From: Coriaria nepalensis | Lineage: Eukaryota > Streptophyta > Magnoliopsida > Cucurbitales > Coriariaceae | Length of the DNA stretch: 64,000 nt | Assembly (NCBI GenBank): GCA_027186245.1 | Contig: CP114482.1 | Location: forward strand, 13,349,209-13,413,208 | Direction of reading: 5' to 3' | Shown: piece by piece, positions 23,827 to 36,600 of the stretch | Layout of the letters: each line of letters begins with the position of its first letter | Numbering within the stretch: the stretch's first letter is position 1 | Notes under the pieces: model-generated | What the model saw: the letters and a program-made list of their open reading frames with translations, nothing else | The model's database searches: none | Told to the model about the DNA's origin: nothing | Made by a program: the position numbers and the translations under genes

Positions 23827-25449
23827 TCATTAAATCATTCTGAATTAATTCGAACGAATTCTATTTTCGCCCTTAAAACATTATTTTCTTACATAACTTG
23901 TAATTAATCTATTGAAGACAACAATGCATTATTTTAGCATTAAAAAGCATATGACTCAGTCTCTTCAATCATTAAATTGTTTTAAGGCTCTTCGAACCAA
24001 TTCTCTTTTCGCATTTAAAACGCGACTTTCATGCATAACTTGCAATTGATCTATTGATGGCAACTATGCATTTTTTAGCGTTAAAGTCATATTTTTGCGT
24101 CTCTTTTTGTCAGTAAATCATTCTAAATCACTTCGAACGAAATTCACCCTTTAAACATGACTTTCGTGCGTAACCCGCAGTTGATCTATTGTAGGCAATA
24201 ATGCATTTGTTTCACCTTAAAGTCTTGTCACTGAGTCTCTTCTAGTCATTACATCATTCTGAATTAATTCGAACGAATTCTATTTTCGCCCTTCAAACAT
24301 TATTTTCTTACATAAATTGTAATTAATCTATTGAAGACAACAATGCATTATTTTAGCATTACAAACCATATGACTCAGTCTTGTCAATCATTAAATTGTT
24401 TGAAGGCTCTTCGAACCAATTCTCTTTTTGTATTTAAAACACGACTTTCATGCATAACTTCCAATTGATCTATTGATGGCACCTATGCAATTTTTACCCT
24501 TAAAGTCATATTTTTGGGTCTCTTTTAGTCACTAAATCATTCTAAATCACTTCGAACGAAATTGAGCCTTTAAACATGACTTTCGTGCGTAACCCGCAGT
24601 TGATCTATTGAAGGCAACAATGCATTTGTTTAGCCTTAAAGTCTTGTCACTGAGTCTCTTCTAGTCATTAAATCATTCTGAATTAATTCGAACGAATTCT
24701 ATTTTCGCCCTTCAAACATTATTTTCTTACATAACTTGTAATTAATCTATTGAAGACAACAATGCATTATTTTAGCATTAAAAAGCATATGACTCAGTCT
24801 TTTCAATCATTAAATTTTTTGAAGGCTCTTCGAACCAATTCCCTTTTTGCATTTAGAACGCGACTTTCATGCATAACTTGTAATTGATCGATTGATGGCA
24901 ACTATGCATTTTTTTAGCCTGAAAGTCATATATTTGCGTCTCTTTTAGTCAGTAAATCATTCTAAATCACTTCGAACGAAATTCAACCTTTAAACATGAC
25001 TTTCGTGCGTAAGCCGCAGTTGATCTATTGAAGGCAACAATGCATTTGTTTAGCCTTAAAGTCTTGTCACTGAGTCTCCTCTAGTCATTAAATCATTCTA
25101 AATTAATTCGAACAAATTCTATTTTTGCCCTTCAAACATTATTTTCTTACAGAACTTGTAATTAATCTATTGAAGACGACAATGCATTATTTTAGCGTTA
25201 AAAAGCATATCACTCAGTCTTTTCAATCATTAAATTGTTTTAAGGCTCTTCGAACCAATTCTCTTTTCGCATTTAAAACGCGTCTTTCATGCATAACTTG
25301 CAATTGATCTATTGATGGCAACTATGCATTTATTAGCGTTAAAGTCATATTTTTGCGTCTCTTTTTGTCAGTAAATCATTCTAAATCACTTCGAACGAAA
25401 TTCGGCCTTTAAACATGACTTTCGTGCGTAACCCGCAGTTGATCTATTG

Positions 25450-26210
25450 AAGGCAAAAATGCATTTGTTTAGCCTTCAAGTCTTGTCACTGAGTCTCTTC
25501 TAGTCATTAAATCATTCTAAATTAATTCGAACGAATTCTATTTTTGCCCTTCAAACATTATTTTCTTACATAACTTGTAATTAATCTATTGAAGACGACA
25601 ATGCATTATTTTAGCGTTAAAAAGCATATCACTCTGTCTTTTCAATCATTAAATTGTTTGAAGGCTCTTCGAACAAATTCTCTTTTTGCATTTAAAACGC
25701 GACTTTCATGCATAACTTGCAATTGATCTATTGATGGCAACTATGCATTTTTTTCCCTTAAAGTCATATTTTTGCGTCTCTTTTAGTCAGTAAATCATTC
25801 TAAATCACTTCGACCGAAATTCAGCCTTTAAACATGACTTTCGTGCGTAACCCACAGTTGATCTATTGAAGGCAACAATGCATTTGTTTAGCCTTAAAGT
25901 CTTGTCACTGAGTCTCTTCTAGTCATTCAATCATTCTAAATTAATTCGAACGAATTCTATTTTCGCCCTTCAAACATTATTTTCTTACATAACTTGTAAT
26001 TAATCTATTGAAGACAACAATGCATTATTTTAGCATTAAAAACCATATGACTCAGTCTTTTCAATCATTAAATTGTTTGAAGGCACATCGAACCAATTCT
26101 CTTTTTGCATTTAAAACGCGACTTTCATGCATAACTTGCAATTGATCTATTGATGGCAACGATGCATTTTTTAGCGTTAAAGTCATATTTTTGCGTCTCT
26201 TTTTGTCAGT
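25450..26210 (+). repeat. Third, dispersed copy of the CTTCGACCG segment
   Basis: This matches 16,650-17,410 at a shift of 8,800 bp, with AGCCTTCAAGTC, GAAGACGACAATGC, TTCGACCG at 25,809 and AACCCACAGTTG. It combines variants seen separately in the two upstream copies, which suggests gene-conversion-like mosaicism or a shared ancestor. Confidence 0.7.
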
Positions 26211-27239
26211 AAGTCATTCTAAATCACTTTGAACGAAATTCGGCCTTTAAACAAGACTTTCGTGCGTAACTTGCAGTTGATCTATTGAAGGCAACAATGC
26301 ATTTGTTTAGCCTTAAAGTCATGTCACTAAGTCTCTTCTAGTCAATAAATCATTCTAAATTAATTCGAACGATTTCTATTTTTGCCCTTCAAACATTATT
26401 TTCTTACATAACTTGTAATTAATCTATTCAAGACAACAATGCATTATTTTAGCATTAAAAAGCATATCACTCAGTCTTTTCAATCATTAAATTGTTTGAA
26501 GGCACTTTGAACCAATTCTCTTTTTGCATTTAGAACGCGACTTTCATGCATAACTTGTAATTGATATATTGATGGCAACTATGCATTTTTTTAGCCTTAA
26601 AGTCATATTTTTGCGTCTCTTTTAGTCAGTAAATCATTCTAAATCACTTCGAACGAAATTCGGCCTTTAAACATGACTTTCGTGCGTAACCCGCAGTTGA
26701 TCTATTGAAGGCAACAATGCATTTGTTTAGCCTTCAAGTCTTGTCACTGAGTCTCTTCTAGTCATTAAATCATTCTAAATTAATTCGAACGAATTCTATT
26801 TTCGCCCTTCAAACATTATTTTCTTACATAACTTGTAATTAATCTATTGAAGACAACAGTGCATAATTTTAGCATTAAAAAGCATATCACTCAGTCTTTT
26901 CAATCATTAAATTATTTGAACGCACTTCGAACCAATTCTCCTTTTGCATTTAAAACGCGACTTTCATGCATAACTTGCAATTGATCTATTGATGGCAACT
27001 ATGCATTTTTTTAGCCTTAAAGTCATATTTTTGCGTCTCTTTTAGTCAGTAAATCATTCTAAATCACCTCGAACGAAATTCGGCCTTTAAACATGACTTT
27101 CGTGCGTAACTTGCCGTTGATCTATTGCAGGCAACAATGCATTTGTTCAGCCTTAAAGTCTTGTCACTGAGTCTCTTCTAGTCATTAAATCATTCTGAAT
27201 TAATTCGAACGAATTCTATTTTCGCCCTTCAAACATTAT

Positions 27240-28060
27240 TTTCTTACATAAATTGTAATTAATCTATTGAAGACAACAATGCATTATTTTAGCATTAAAA
27301 AGCATATGACTCAGTCTTGTCAATCATTAAATTGTTTGAAGGCTCTTCGAACCAATTCTCTTTTTGTATTTAAAACACGACTTTCATGCATAACTTCCAA
27401 TTGATCTATTGATGGCACCTATGCAATTTTTACCCTTAAAGTCATATTTTTGGGTCTCTTTTAGTCAGTAAATCATTCTAAATCACTTCGAACGAAATTG
27501 AGCCTTTAAACATGACTTTCGTGCGTAACCCGCAGTTGATCAATTGAAGGCAACAATGCATTTGTTTAGCCTTAAAGTCTTGTCACTGAGTCTGTTCTAG
27601 TCATTAAATCATTCTGAATTAATTCGAACGAATTCTATTTTCGCCCTTCAAACATTATTTTCTTACATAAATTGTAATTAATCTATTGAAGACAACAATG
27701 CATTATTTTAGCATTACAAACCATATGACTCAGTCTTGTCAATCATTAAATTGTTTGAAGGCTCTTCGAACCAATTCTCTTTTTGTATTTAAAACACGAC
27801 TTTCATGCATAACTTCCAATTGATCTATTGATGGCACCTATGCAATTTTTACCCTTAAAGTCATATTTTTGGGTCTCTTTTAGTCAGTAAATCATTCTAA
27901 ATCACTTCGAACGAAATTGAGCCTTTAAACATGACTTTCGTGCGTAACCCGCAGTTGATCAATTGAAGGCAACAATGCATTTGTTTAGCCTTAAAGTCTT
28001 GTCACTGAGTCTTTTCTAGTCATTAAATCATTTTGAATTAATTCGAACGAATTCTATTTT
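27240..28060 (+). repeat. Tandem pair of HOR units with the AACTTCCAATTG variant
   Basis: C monomers with TTTTTGTATTTAAAACACG and AACTTCCAATTG, followed by an A monomer with TATGCAATTTTTACC, occur with CCAATTG at 24,461, 27,397, 27,816 and 30,885. The middle two are 419 bp apart and form an adjacent duplication. The first and second are 2,936 bp apart, seven units. Confidence 0.8.
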
Positions 28061-30054
28061 CGCCCTTCAAACATTATTTTCCTACATAACTTGTAATTAA
28101 TCTATTGAAGACAATAATGCATTATTTTAGCATTAAAAAGCATATGACTCAGTCTTTTCAATCATTAAATTGTTTGAAGGCTCTTCGAACGAAATCTCTT
28201 TTTGCATTTAAAACGCGACTTTCATGCATAACTTGCAATTGATCTATTGATGGCACCTATGCATTTTTTAGCCTTAAAGTCATATTTTTGCGTCTCTTTT
28301 AGTCAGTAAATCATTCTAAATCAGTTCGAACGAAATTCAGCCTTTAAACATGACTTTCGTGTGTAACCCGCAGTTGATCTATTGAAGGCAACAATGCATT
28401 TGTTTAGCCTTGAAGTGTTGTCACTGAGTCTCCTCTAGTCATTAAATCATTCTAAATTAATTCGAATGAATTCTATTTCTGCCCTTCAAACATTATTTTC
28501 TTATATAACTTGTAATTAATCTATTGAAGACAACAATGCATTATTTTAGCGTTAAAAAGCATATCACTCTGTCCTTTCAATCATTAAATTGTTTGAAGGC
28601 TCTTCGAAGCAATTCTCTTTTTGCATTTAAAACGCGACTTTCATGCATAACTTGCAATTGATCTATTGATGGCACCTATGCATTTTTTACCCTTAAAGTC
28701 ATATTTTTGCGTCTCTTTTAGGCAGTAAATCATTCTAAATCACTTCGAACGAAATTCAGCCTTTAAACATGACTTTCATGCGTAACCCGCAGTTGATCTA
28801 TTGAAGGCAACAATGCATTTGTTTAGCCTTAAAGTCTTGTCACTGAGTCTCTTCTAGTCATTAAATCATTCTGAATTAATTCGAACGAATTCTATTTTCG
28901 CCCTTCAAACATTATTTTCTTACATAACTTGTAATTAATTTATTGAAGACAACAATGCATTATTTTAGCATTAAAAACCATATGACTCAGTCTTTTCAAT
29001 CATTAAATTGTTTGAAGGCACATCGAACCAATTCTCTTTTTGCATTTAAAACGCGACTTTCATGCATAACTTGCAATTGATCTATTGATGGCACCTATGC
29101 ATTTTTTAGCCTTAAAGTCATATTTTTGCGTCTCCTTTAGTCAGTAAATCATTCTAGATCACTTCGAACGAAATTCAGCCTTTAAACATGACTTTCGTGT
29201 GTAACCCGCAGTTGATCTATTGAAGGCAACAATGCATTTGTTTAGCCTTAAAGTCTTGTCACTGAGTCTCTTCTAGTCATTAAATCATTCTGAATTAATT
29301 CGAACGAATTCTATTTTCACCCTTCAAACATTATTTTCTTACATAACTTGTAATTAATCTATTCAAGACAACAATGCATTATTTTAGCATTAAAAAGCAT
29401 ATGACTCAGTCTTTTCAATCATTAAATTGTTTGAAGGCACATCGAACCAATTCTCTTTCTGCATTTAGAACGCGACTTTCATGCATAACTTGCAATTGAT
29501 CTATTGATGGCACCTATGCATTTTTTACCCTTAAAGTCATATTTTTGCGTCTCTTTTAGTCAGTAAATCATTCTAAATCACTTCGAACGAAATTCAGCCT
29601 TTAAACATGACTTTCGTGCGTAACCCGCAATTGATCTATTGAAGGGAACAATGCATTTGTTTAGCCTTAAAGTCTTGTCACTGAGTCTCTTCTAGTCATT
29701 AAATCATTCTGAATTAATTCGAACGAATTCTATTTTCGCCCTTCAAACATTATTTTCTTATATAACTTGTAATTAATGTATTGAAGACAACAATGCATTA
29801 TTTTACCATTAAAATGCATATGACTCAGTCTTTTCAATCATTAAATTGTTTGATGGCACATCGAGCCAATTCTCTTTTTGCATTTAGAACGCGACTTTAA
29901 TGCATAACTTGCAATTGATCTATTGATGGCACCTATGCATTTTTTTCCCTTAAAGTCATATTTTTGGGTCTTTTTTAGTCAGTAAATCATTCTAAATCAC
30001 TTCGAACGAAATTCTGCCTTTAAACATGACATTCGTGTGTAACCCGCAGTTGAT

Positions 30055-30190
30055 CTATTGAAGGCAACAATGCATTTGTTTAGCCTTAAAGTCTTGTCAC
30101 TGAGTCTCTTCTGGTCATTAAATCATTCTAAATCACTTCGAACGAAATTCTGCCTTTAAACATGACTTTCGTGTGTAACCCACAGTTGAT
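30055..30190 (+). repeat. Second hybrid B/A monomer, extra in register
   Basis: This monomer is B at its 5' end (CTATTGAAGGCAACAATGC, GTCTTGTCACTGAGTCTC, TGGTCATTA). From about 30,121-30,133 it is A (CTAAATCACTTCG, AATTCTGCCTTTAAAC, CACAGTTGAT). A normal B follows at 30,191. Its breakpoint is upstream of that in the hybrid at 6,413-6,548, so it looks like an independent event of the same type. Independent support comes from a variant shared by C monomers at 27,816 and 30,885. These lie 3,069 bp apart, which is seven HOR units only after subtracting one monomer of about 135 bp. Confidence 0.88.
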
Positions 30191-31989
30191 CTATTGAAGG
30201 CAACAATGCATTTGTTTAGCCTTAAAGTCTTGTCACTGAGTCTCTTCTAGTCATTAAATCATTCTGAATTAATTAGAACGAATTCTATTTTCGCCCTTCA
30301 AACATTATTTTCTTACATAACTTGTAATTAATCTATTGAAGACAACAATGCATTGTTTTAGCATTACAAACCATATGACTCAGTCTTTTCAATCATTAAA
30401 TTGTTTGAAGGCTCTTCGAACCAATTCTCTTTTTGCATTTAAAACGCGACTTTCATGCATAACTTGCAATTGATCTATTGATGGCACCTATGCATTTTTT
30501 ACCCTTAAAGTCATATTTTTGCGTCTCTTTTAGTCAGTAAATCAATCTAAATCACTTCGAACGAAATTCAGCCTTTAAACATGACTTTCATGCGTAACCC
30601 GCAGTTGATCTATTGAAGGCAACAATGCATTTGTTTAGCCTTAAAGTCTTGTCACTGAGTCTCTTCTAGTCATTAAATCATTCTGAATTAATTCGAACGA
30701 AATCTATTTTCGCCCTTCAAACATTATTTTCTTACATAAATTGTAATTAATCTATTGAAGACAACAATGCATTATTTTAGCATTACAAACCATATGACTC
30801 AGTCTTTTCAATCATTAAATTGTTTGAAGGCTCTTCGAACCAATTCTCTTTTTGTATTTAAAACACGACTTTCATGCATAACTTCCAATTGATCTATTGA
30901 TGGCACCTATGCAATTTTTACCCTTAAAGTCATATTTTTGGGTCTCTTTTAGTCAGTAAATCATTCTAAATCACTTCGAACGAAATTGAGCCTTTAAACA
31001 TGACTTTCGTGCGTAACCCGCAGTTGATCAATTGAAGGCAACAATGCATTTGTTTAGCCTTAAAGTCTTGTCACTGAGTCTCTTCTAGTCATTAAATCAT
31101 TTTGAATTAATTCGAACGAATTCTATTTTCGCCCTTCAAACATTATTTTCCTACATAACTTGTAATTAATCTATTGAAGACAATAATGCATTATTTTAGC
31201 ATTAAAAAGCATATGACTCAGTCTTTTCAATCATTAAATTGTTTGAAGGCTCTTCGAACGAAATCTCTTTTTGCATTTAAAATGCGACTTTCATGCATAA
31301 CTTGCAATTGATCTATTGATGGCACCTATGCATTTTTTACCCTTAAAGTCATATTTTTGCGTCTCTTTTAGTCAGTAAATCATTCTAAATCACTTCGAAC
31401 GAAATTCAGCCTTTAAACATGACTTTCATGCGTAACCCGCAGTTGATCTATTGAAGGCAACAATGCATTTGTTTAGCCTTAAAGTCATGTCACTGAGTCT
31501 CTTCTAGTCATTAAATCATTCTAAATTAATTCGAACGAATTCTATTTTTGCCCTTCAAACATTATTTTCTTACATAACTTGTAATTAATCTATTCAAGAC
31601 AACAATGCATTATTTTAGCATTAAAAAGCATATGACTCAGTCTTTTCAATCATTAAATTGTTTGAAGGCACTTTGAAACAATTCTCTTTTTGCATTTAGA
31701 ACGCGACTTTCATGCATAACTTGCAATTGATCTATTGATGGCAACTATGCATTTTTTTAGCCTTAAAGTCATATTTTTGCGTCTCTTTTCGTTAGTAAAT
31801 CATTCTAAATCACTTCGAACGAAATTCAGCCTTTAAACATGACTTTCTTGCGTAACTTGTAGTTGATCTATTGAAGGCAACAATGCATTTGTTTAGCCTT
31901 AAAGTCATGTCACTGAGTCTCTTCTAGTCATTAAATCATTCTAAATTAATTCGAACGAATTCTATTTTTGCACTTCAAACATTATTTTC

Positions 31990-33668
31990 TTACATAACTT
32001 GTAATTAATCTATTGAAGACGACAATGCACTATTTTAGCGTTAAAAAGCATATCACTCGGTCTTTTCAATCACTAAATTGTTTGAAGGCACGTCGAACCA
32101 ATTCTCTTTTTGCATTTAGAACGCGACTTTCATGCATAACTGGCAATTGATCTATTGATGGCACCTATGCATTTTTTACCCTTAAAGTCATATTTTTGCT
32201 TCTCTTTTAGTCAGTAAATCATTGTAAATCACTTCGAACGAAATTCAGCCTTTAAACATGACTTTCGTGCGTAACCCGCAGTTGATCTATTGCAGGCAAC
32301 AATGCATTTGTATAGCCTTAAAGTCATGTCACTGAGTCTCTTCTAGTCATTAAATCATTCTAAATTAATTCGAACGAATTCTATTTTCGCCCTTCAAACA
32401 TTATTTTCTTACATAACTTGTAATTGATCTATTCAAGACAACAATGCATTATTTTAGCATTAACAAGCATATCACTCAGTCTTTTCAATCATTAAATTAT
32501 TTGAAGGCATTTTGAACCAATTATCTTTTTGCATTTGGAACGCGACTTTCATGCATAACTTGTGATTGATCTATTGATGGCACCTATGCATTTTTTTAGC
32601 CTTAAAGTCATATTTTTGCGTCTCTTTTAGTCAGTAAATCATTCTAAATCACTTCGAACGAAATTCGGCCTTTAAACATGACTTTTGTCTGTAACTTGCA
32701 GCTGATCTATTGAAGGCTACAATGCATTTGTTTAGCCTTAAAGTCATGTCACTGAGTCTCTTCTAGTCATTAAATCATTCTAAATTAATTCATACGAATT
32801 CTATTTTTCCCCTTCAAACATTATTTTCTTACATAACTTGTAATTAATCTATTGATGACGACAATGCACTATTTTAGCGTTAAAAAGCATATCACTCGGT
32901 CTTTTCAATCATTAAATTGTTTGAAGGCACGTCGAACCAATTCTCTTTTTGCATTTAGAACGCGACTTTCATGCATAACTGGCAATTGATCTATTGATGG
33001 CACCTATGCATTTTTTACCCTTAAAGTCATATTTTTGCTTCTCTTTTAGTCAGTAAATCATTGTAAATCACTTCGAACGAAATTCAGCCTTTAAACATGA
33101 CTTTCGTGCGTAACCCGCAGTTGATCTATTGCAGGCAACAATGCATTTGTATAGCCTTAAAGTCATGTCACTGAGTCTCTTCTAGTCATTAAATCATTCT
33201 AAATTAATTCGAATGAATTCTATTTTCGCCCTTCAAACATTATTTTCTTACATAACTTGTAATTGATCTATTCAAGACAACAATGCATTATTTTAGCATT
33301 AACAAGCATATCACTCAGTCTTTTCAATCATTAAATTATTTGAAGGCATTTTGAACCAATTATCTTTTTGCATTTGGAACGCGACTTTCATGCATAACTT
33401 GTGATTGATCTATTGATGGCACCTATGCATTTTTTTAGCCTTAAAGTCATATTTTTGCGTCTCTTTTAGTCAGTAAATCATTTTAAATCACTTCGAACGA
33501 AATTCGGCCTTTAAACATGACTTTTGTCCGTAACTTGCAGCTGATCTATTGAAGGCTACAATGCATTTGTTTAGCCTTAAAGTCATGTCACTGAGTCTCT
33601 TCTAGTCATTAAATCATTCTAAATTAATTCATACGAATTCTATTTTTCCCCTTCAAACATTATTTTCT
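31990..33668 (+). repeat. Two-HOR tandem duplication (839 bp each)
   Basis: The halves 31,990-32,828 and 32,829-33,668 share GACAATGCACTATTTTAGC (32,021 and 32,860), CACTCGGTC, ATAACTGGCAATTG, TTTGCTTCTC, TTTGTATAGCC, TTAACAAGCAT and TTATTTGAAGGCATTTTG. They differ at a few sites, for example GAAGACGAC against GATGACGAC. The unit lies in the more heterogeneous 31-39.8 kb stretch. Confidence 0.82.
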
Positions 33669-36600
33669 TACATAACCTGTAATTAATCTATTGAAGACAA
33701 CAATGCATTATTTTAGCGTTAAAAAGCATATCACTCAGTCTTTTCAATCATTAAATTGTTTGAAGGCACTTCGAACCAATTCTCTTTTTGCATTTAGAAC
33801 GCGACTTTCATGCATAACTTGTAATTGATCTATTGATGGCACCTATGCATTTTTTACCCTTAAAGTCATATTTTTGCGTCTCCTTTTGTCACTAAAATCA
33901 TTCTGAATCACTTCGAACAAAATTCGGCCTTTAAACATGACTTTCGTGCGTAACTTGCAGTTGATCTATTGAAGGCAACAATGCATTTGTTTAGCCTTGA
34001 AGTCATGTCAATGAGTCTCTTCTAGTCATTAAATCATTCTAAATTAATTCGAACGAATTCTATTTTTGCCCTTCAAACATTATTTTCTTACATAACTTGT
34101 AATTAATCTATTGAAGACGACAATGGTTTATTTTAGCGTTAAAAAGCATATCACTCAGTCTTTTCAATCATTAAATTGTTTGAAGGACTTCGAACCAATT
34201 CTCTTTTTGCATTTAGAACGCGACTTTCATGCATAACTTGCAATTGATCTATTGATGGCAACTTTGCATTTTTTAGCGTTCAAGTCATATTTTTGCGTCT
34301 CTTTTTGTCAGTAAATCATTCTAAATCACTTCGAACGAAATTCGGCCTTTAAACATGACTTTCGTGCGTAACCCGCAGTTGATCTATTGAAGGCAACAAT
34401 GCATTTGTTTAGCCTTAAAGTCATGTCACTGAGTCTCTTCCAGTCATTAAATCATTCTAAATTAATTCGAACGAATTCTATTTTTGCACTTCAAACATTA
34501 TTTTCTTACATAACTTGTAATTAATCTATTGAAGACGACAATGCACTATTTTAGCGTTAAAAAGCATATCACTCAGTCTTTTCAATCATTAAATTGTTTG
34601 AAGGCACGTCGAACCAATTCTCTTTTTGCATTTAGAACGCGACTTTCATGCATAACTTGCAATTGATCTATTGATGGCACCTAAGCATTTTTTACCCTTA
34701 ATATCATATTTTTGTGTCTCATTTAGTCAGTAAATCATTGTAAATCAGTTCGAACGAAATTCAGCCTTTAAACATGACTTTCGTGCGTAACCCGCAGTTG
34801 ACTATTGAAGGCAACAATGCATTTGTTTAGCCTTAAAGTCATATCACTGACTCTCTTCTAGTCATTAAATCATTCTAAATTAATTCGAACGAATTCTATT
34901 TTTGCACTTCAAACATTATTTTCTTACATAACTTGTAATTAATCTATTGAAGACGACAATGCACTATTTTAGCGTTAAAAAGCATATCACTCAGTCTTTT
35001 CAATCATTAAATTGTTTGAAGGCACTTCGAACCAATTCTCTTTTTGCATTTAGAACGCGACTTTCATGCATAACTTGCAATTGATCTATTGATGGCACCT
35101 ATGCATTTTTTACACTTAAAGTCATATTTTTGCGTCTCTTTTAGTCAGTAAATCATTGTAAATAACTTCGAACGAAATTCAGCATTTAAACATGACTTTC
35201 GTGCGTAACCCGCAGTTGATCTATTGAAGGCAACAATGCATTTGTTTAGCCTTAAAGTCATGTCACTGAGTCTCTTCTAGTCATTAAATCATTCTAAATT
35301 AATTCGAACGAATTCTATTTTTGCCCTTCAAACATTTTTTTCTTACATAACTTGTAATTAATCTATTGAAGACAACAATGCATTATTTTACCGTTAAAAA
35401 GCATATCACTCTGTCTTTTCAATCATTAAATTGTTTGAGGCTCTTCGAACCAATTCTATCTTTGCATTTAAAACGCGACTTTCATGCATAAGTTGCAATT
35501 GATCTATTGATGGCAACTATGCATTTTTTAGCCGTAAAGTCATATTTTTGCGTCTCTTTTTGTCAGTAAATCATTCTAAATCACTTCGAACGAAATTCGG
35601 CCTTTAAACATGACTTTTGTCCGTAACATGCAGTTGATCTATTGAAGGCAACAATGCATTTGTTTAGCCTTAAAGTCATGTCACTGAGTCTCTTCTAGTC
35701 ATTAAATCATTCTAAATTAATTCGAACTAATTCTATTTTTGCCCTTTTGAACATTATTTTCTTACATAACCTGTAATTAATCTATTGGAGGCAACAATGC
35801 ATTATTTTAGCGTTAAAAAGCATATCACTCAGTCTTTTCAATCATTAAATTGTTTGAAGGACTTCAAACCAATTCTCTTTTTGCATTTAGAACGCGACTT
35901 TCATTCATAACTTGCAATTGATCTATTGATGGCAAGTATACATCTTTTAGCGTTAAAGTCATATTTTTGCGTCTCTTTTTCTCAGTAAATCATTCTAAAT
36001 CACTTCGAACGAAATTCGGCCTTTAAACATGACTTTCGTGCGTAACTTGCAGTTGATCTATTGAAGGCAACAATGCATTTGTTTAGCCTTAAAGTCATGT
36101 CACTGAGTCTCTTCTAGTCATTAAATCATTCTAAATTAATTCGAACGAATTCCATTTTTGCACTTCAAACATTATTTTCTTACATAACTTGTAATTAATC
36201 TATTGAAGACAGATATGCACTATTTTAGCGTTAAAAAGAATATCACTCAGTCTTTTCAATCATTAAATTGTTTGAAGGCACTTCGAACCAATTCTCTTTT
36301 TGGATTTAGAACGCGACTTTCATGCATAACTTGCAATTGATCTATTGATGGCACCTATGCATTTTTTACCCTTAAAGTCATATTTTTGCGTCTCTTTTAG
36401 TCAGTAAATCATTCTAAATCACTTCGAACGAAATTCAGCCTTTAAACATGACTTTCGTGTTTAACCCGCAGTTGATCTATTGAAGGCAACAATGCATTTG
36501 TTTAGCCTTAAAGTCATGTCACTGAGTCTCTTCTAGTCATTGAAACATTCTAAATTAATTCGAACGAATTCTACTTTTGCCCTTCAAACATTATTTTCTT

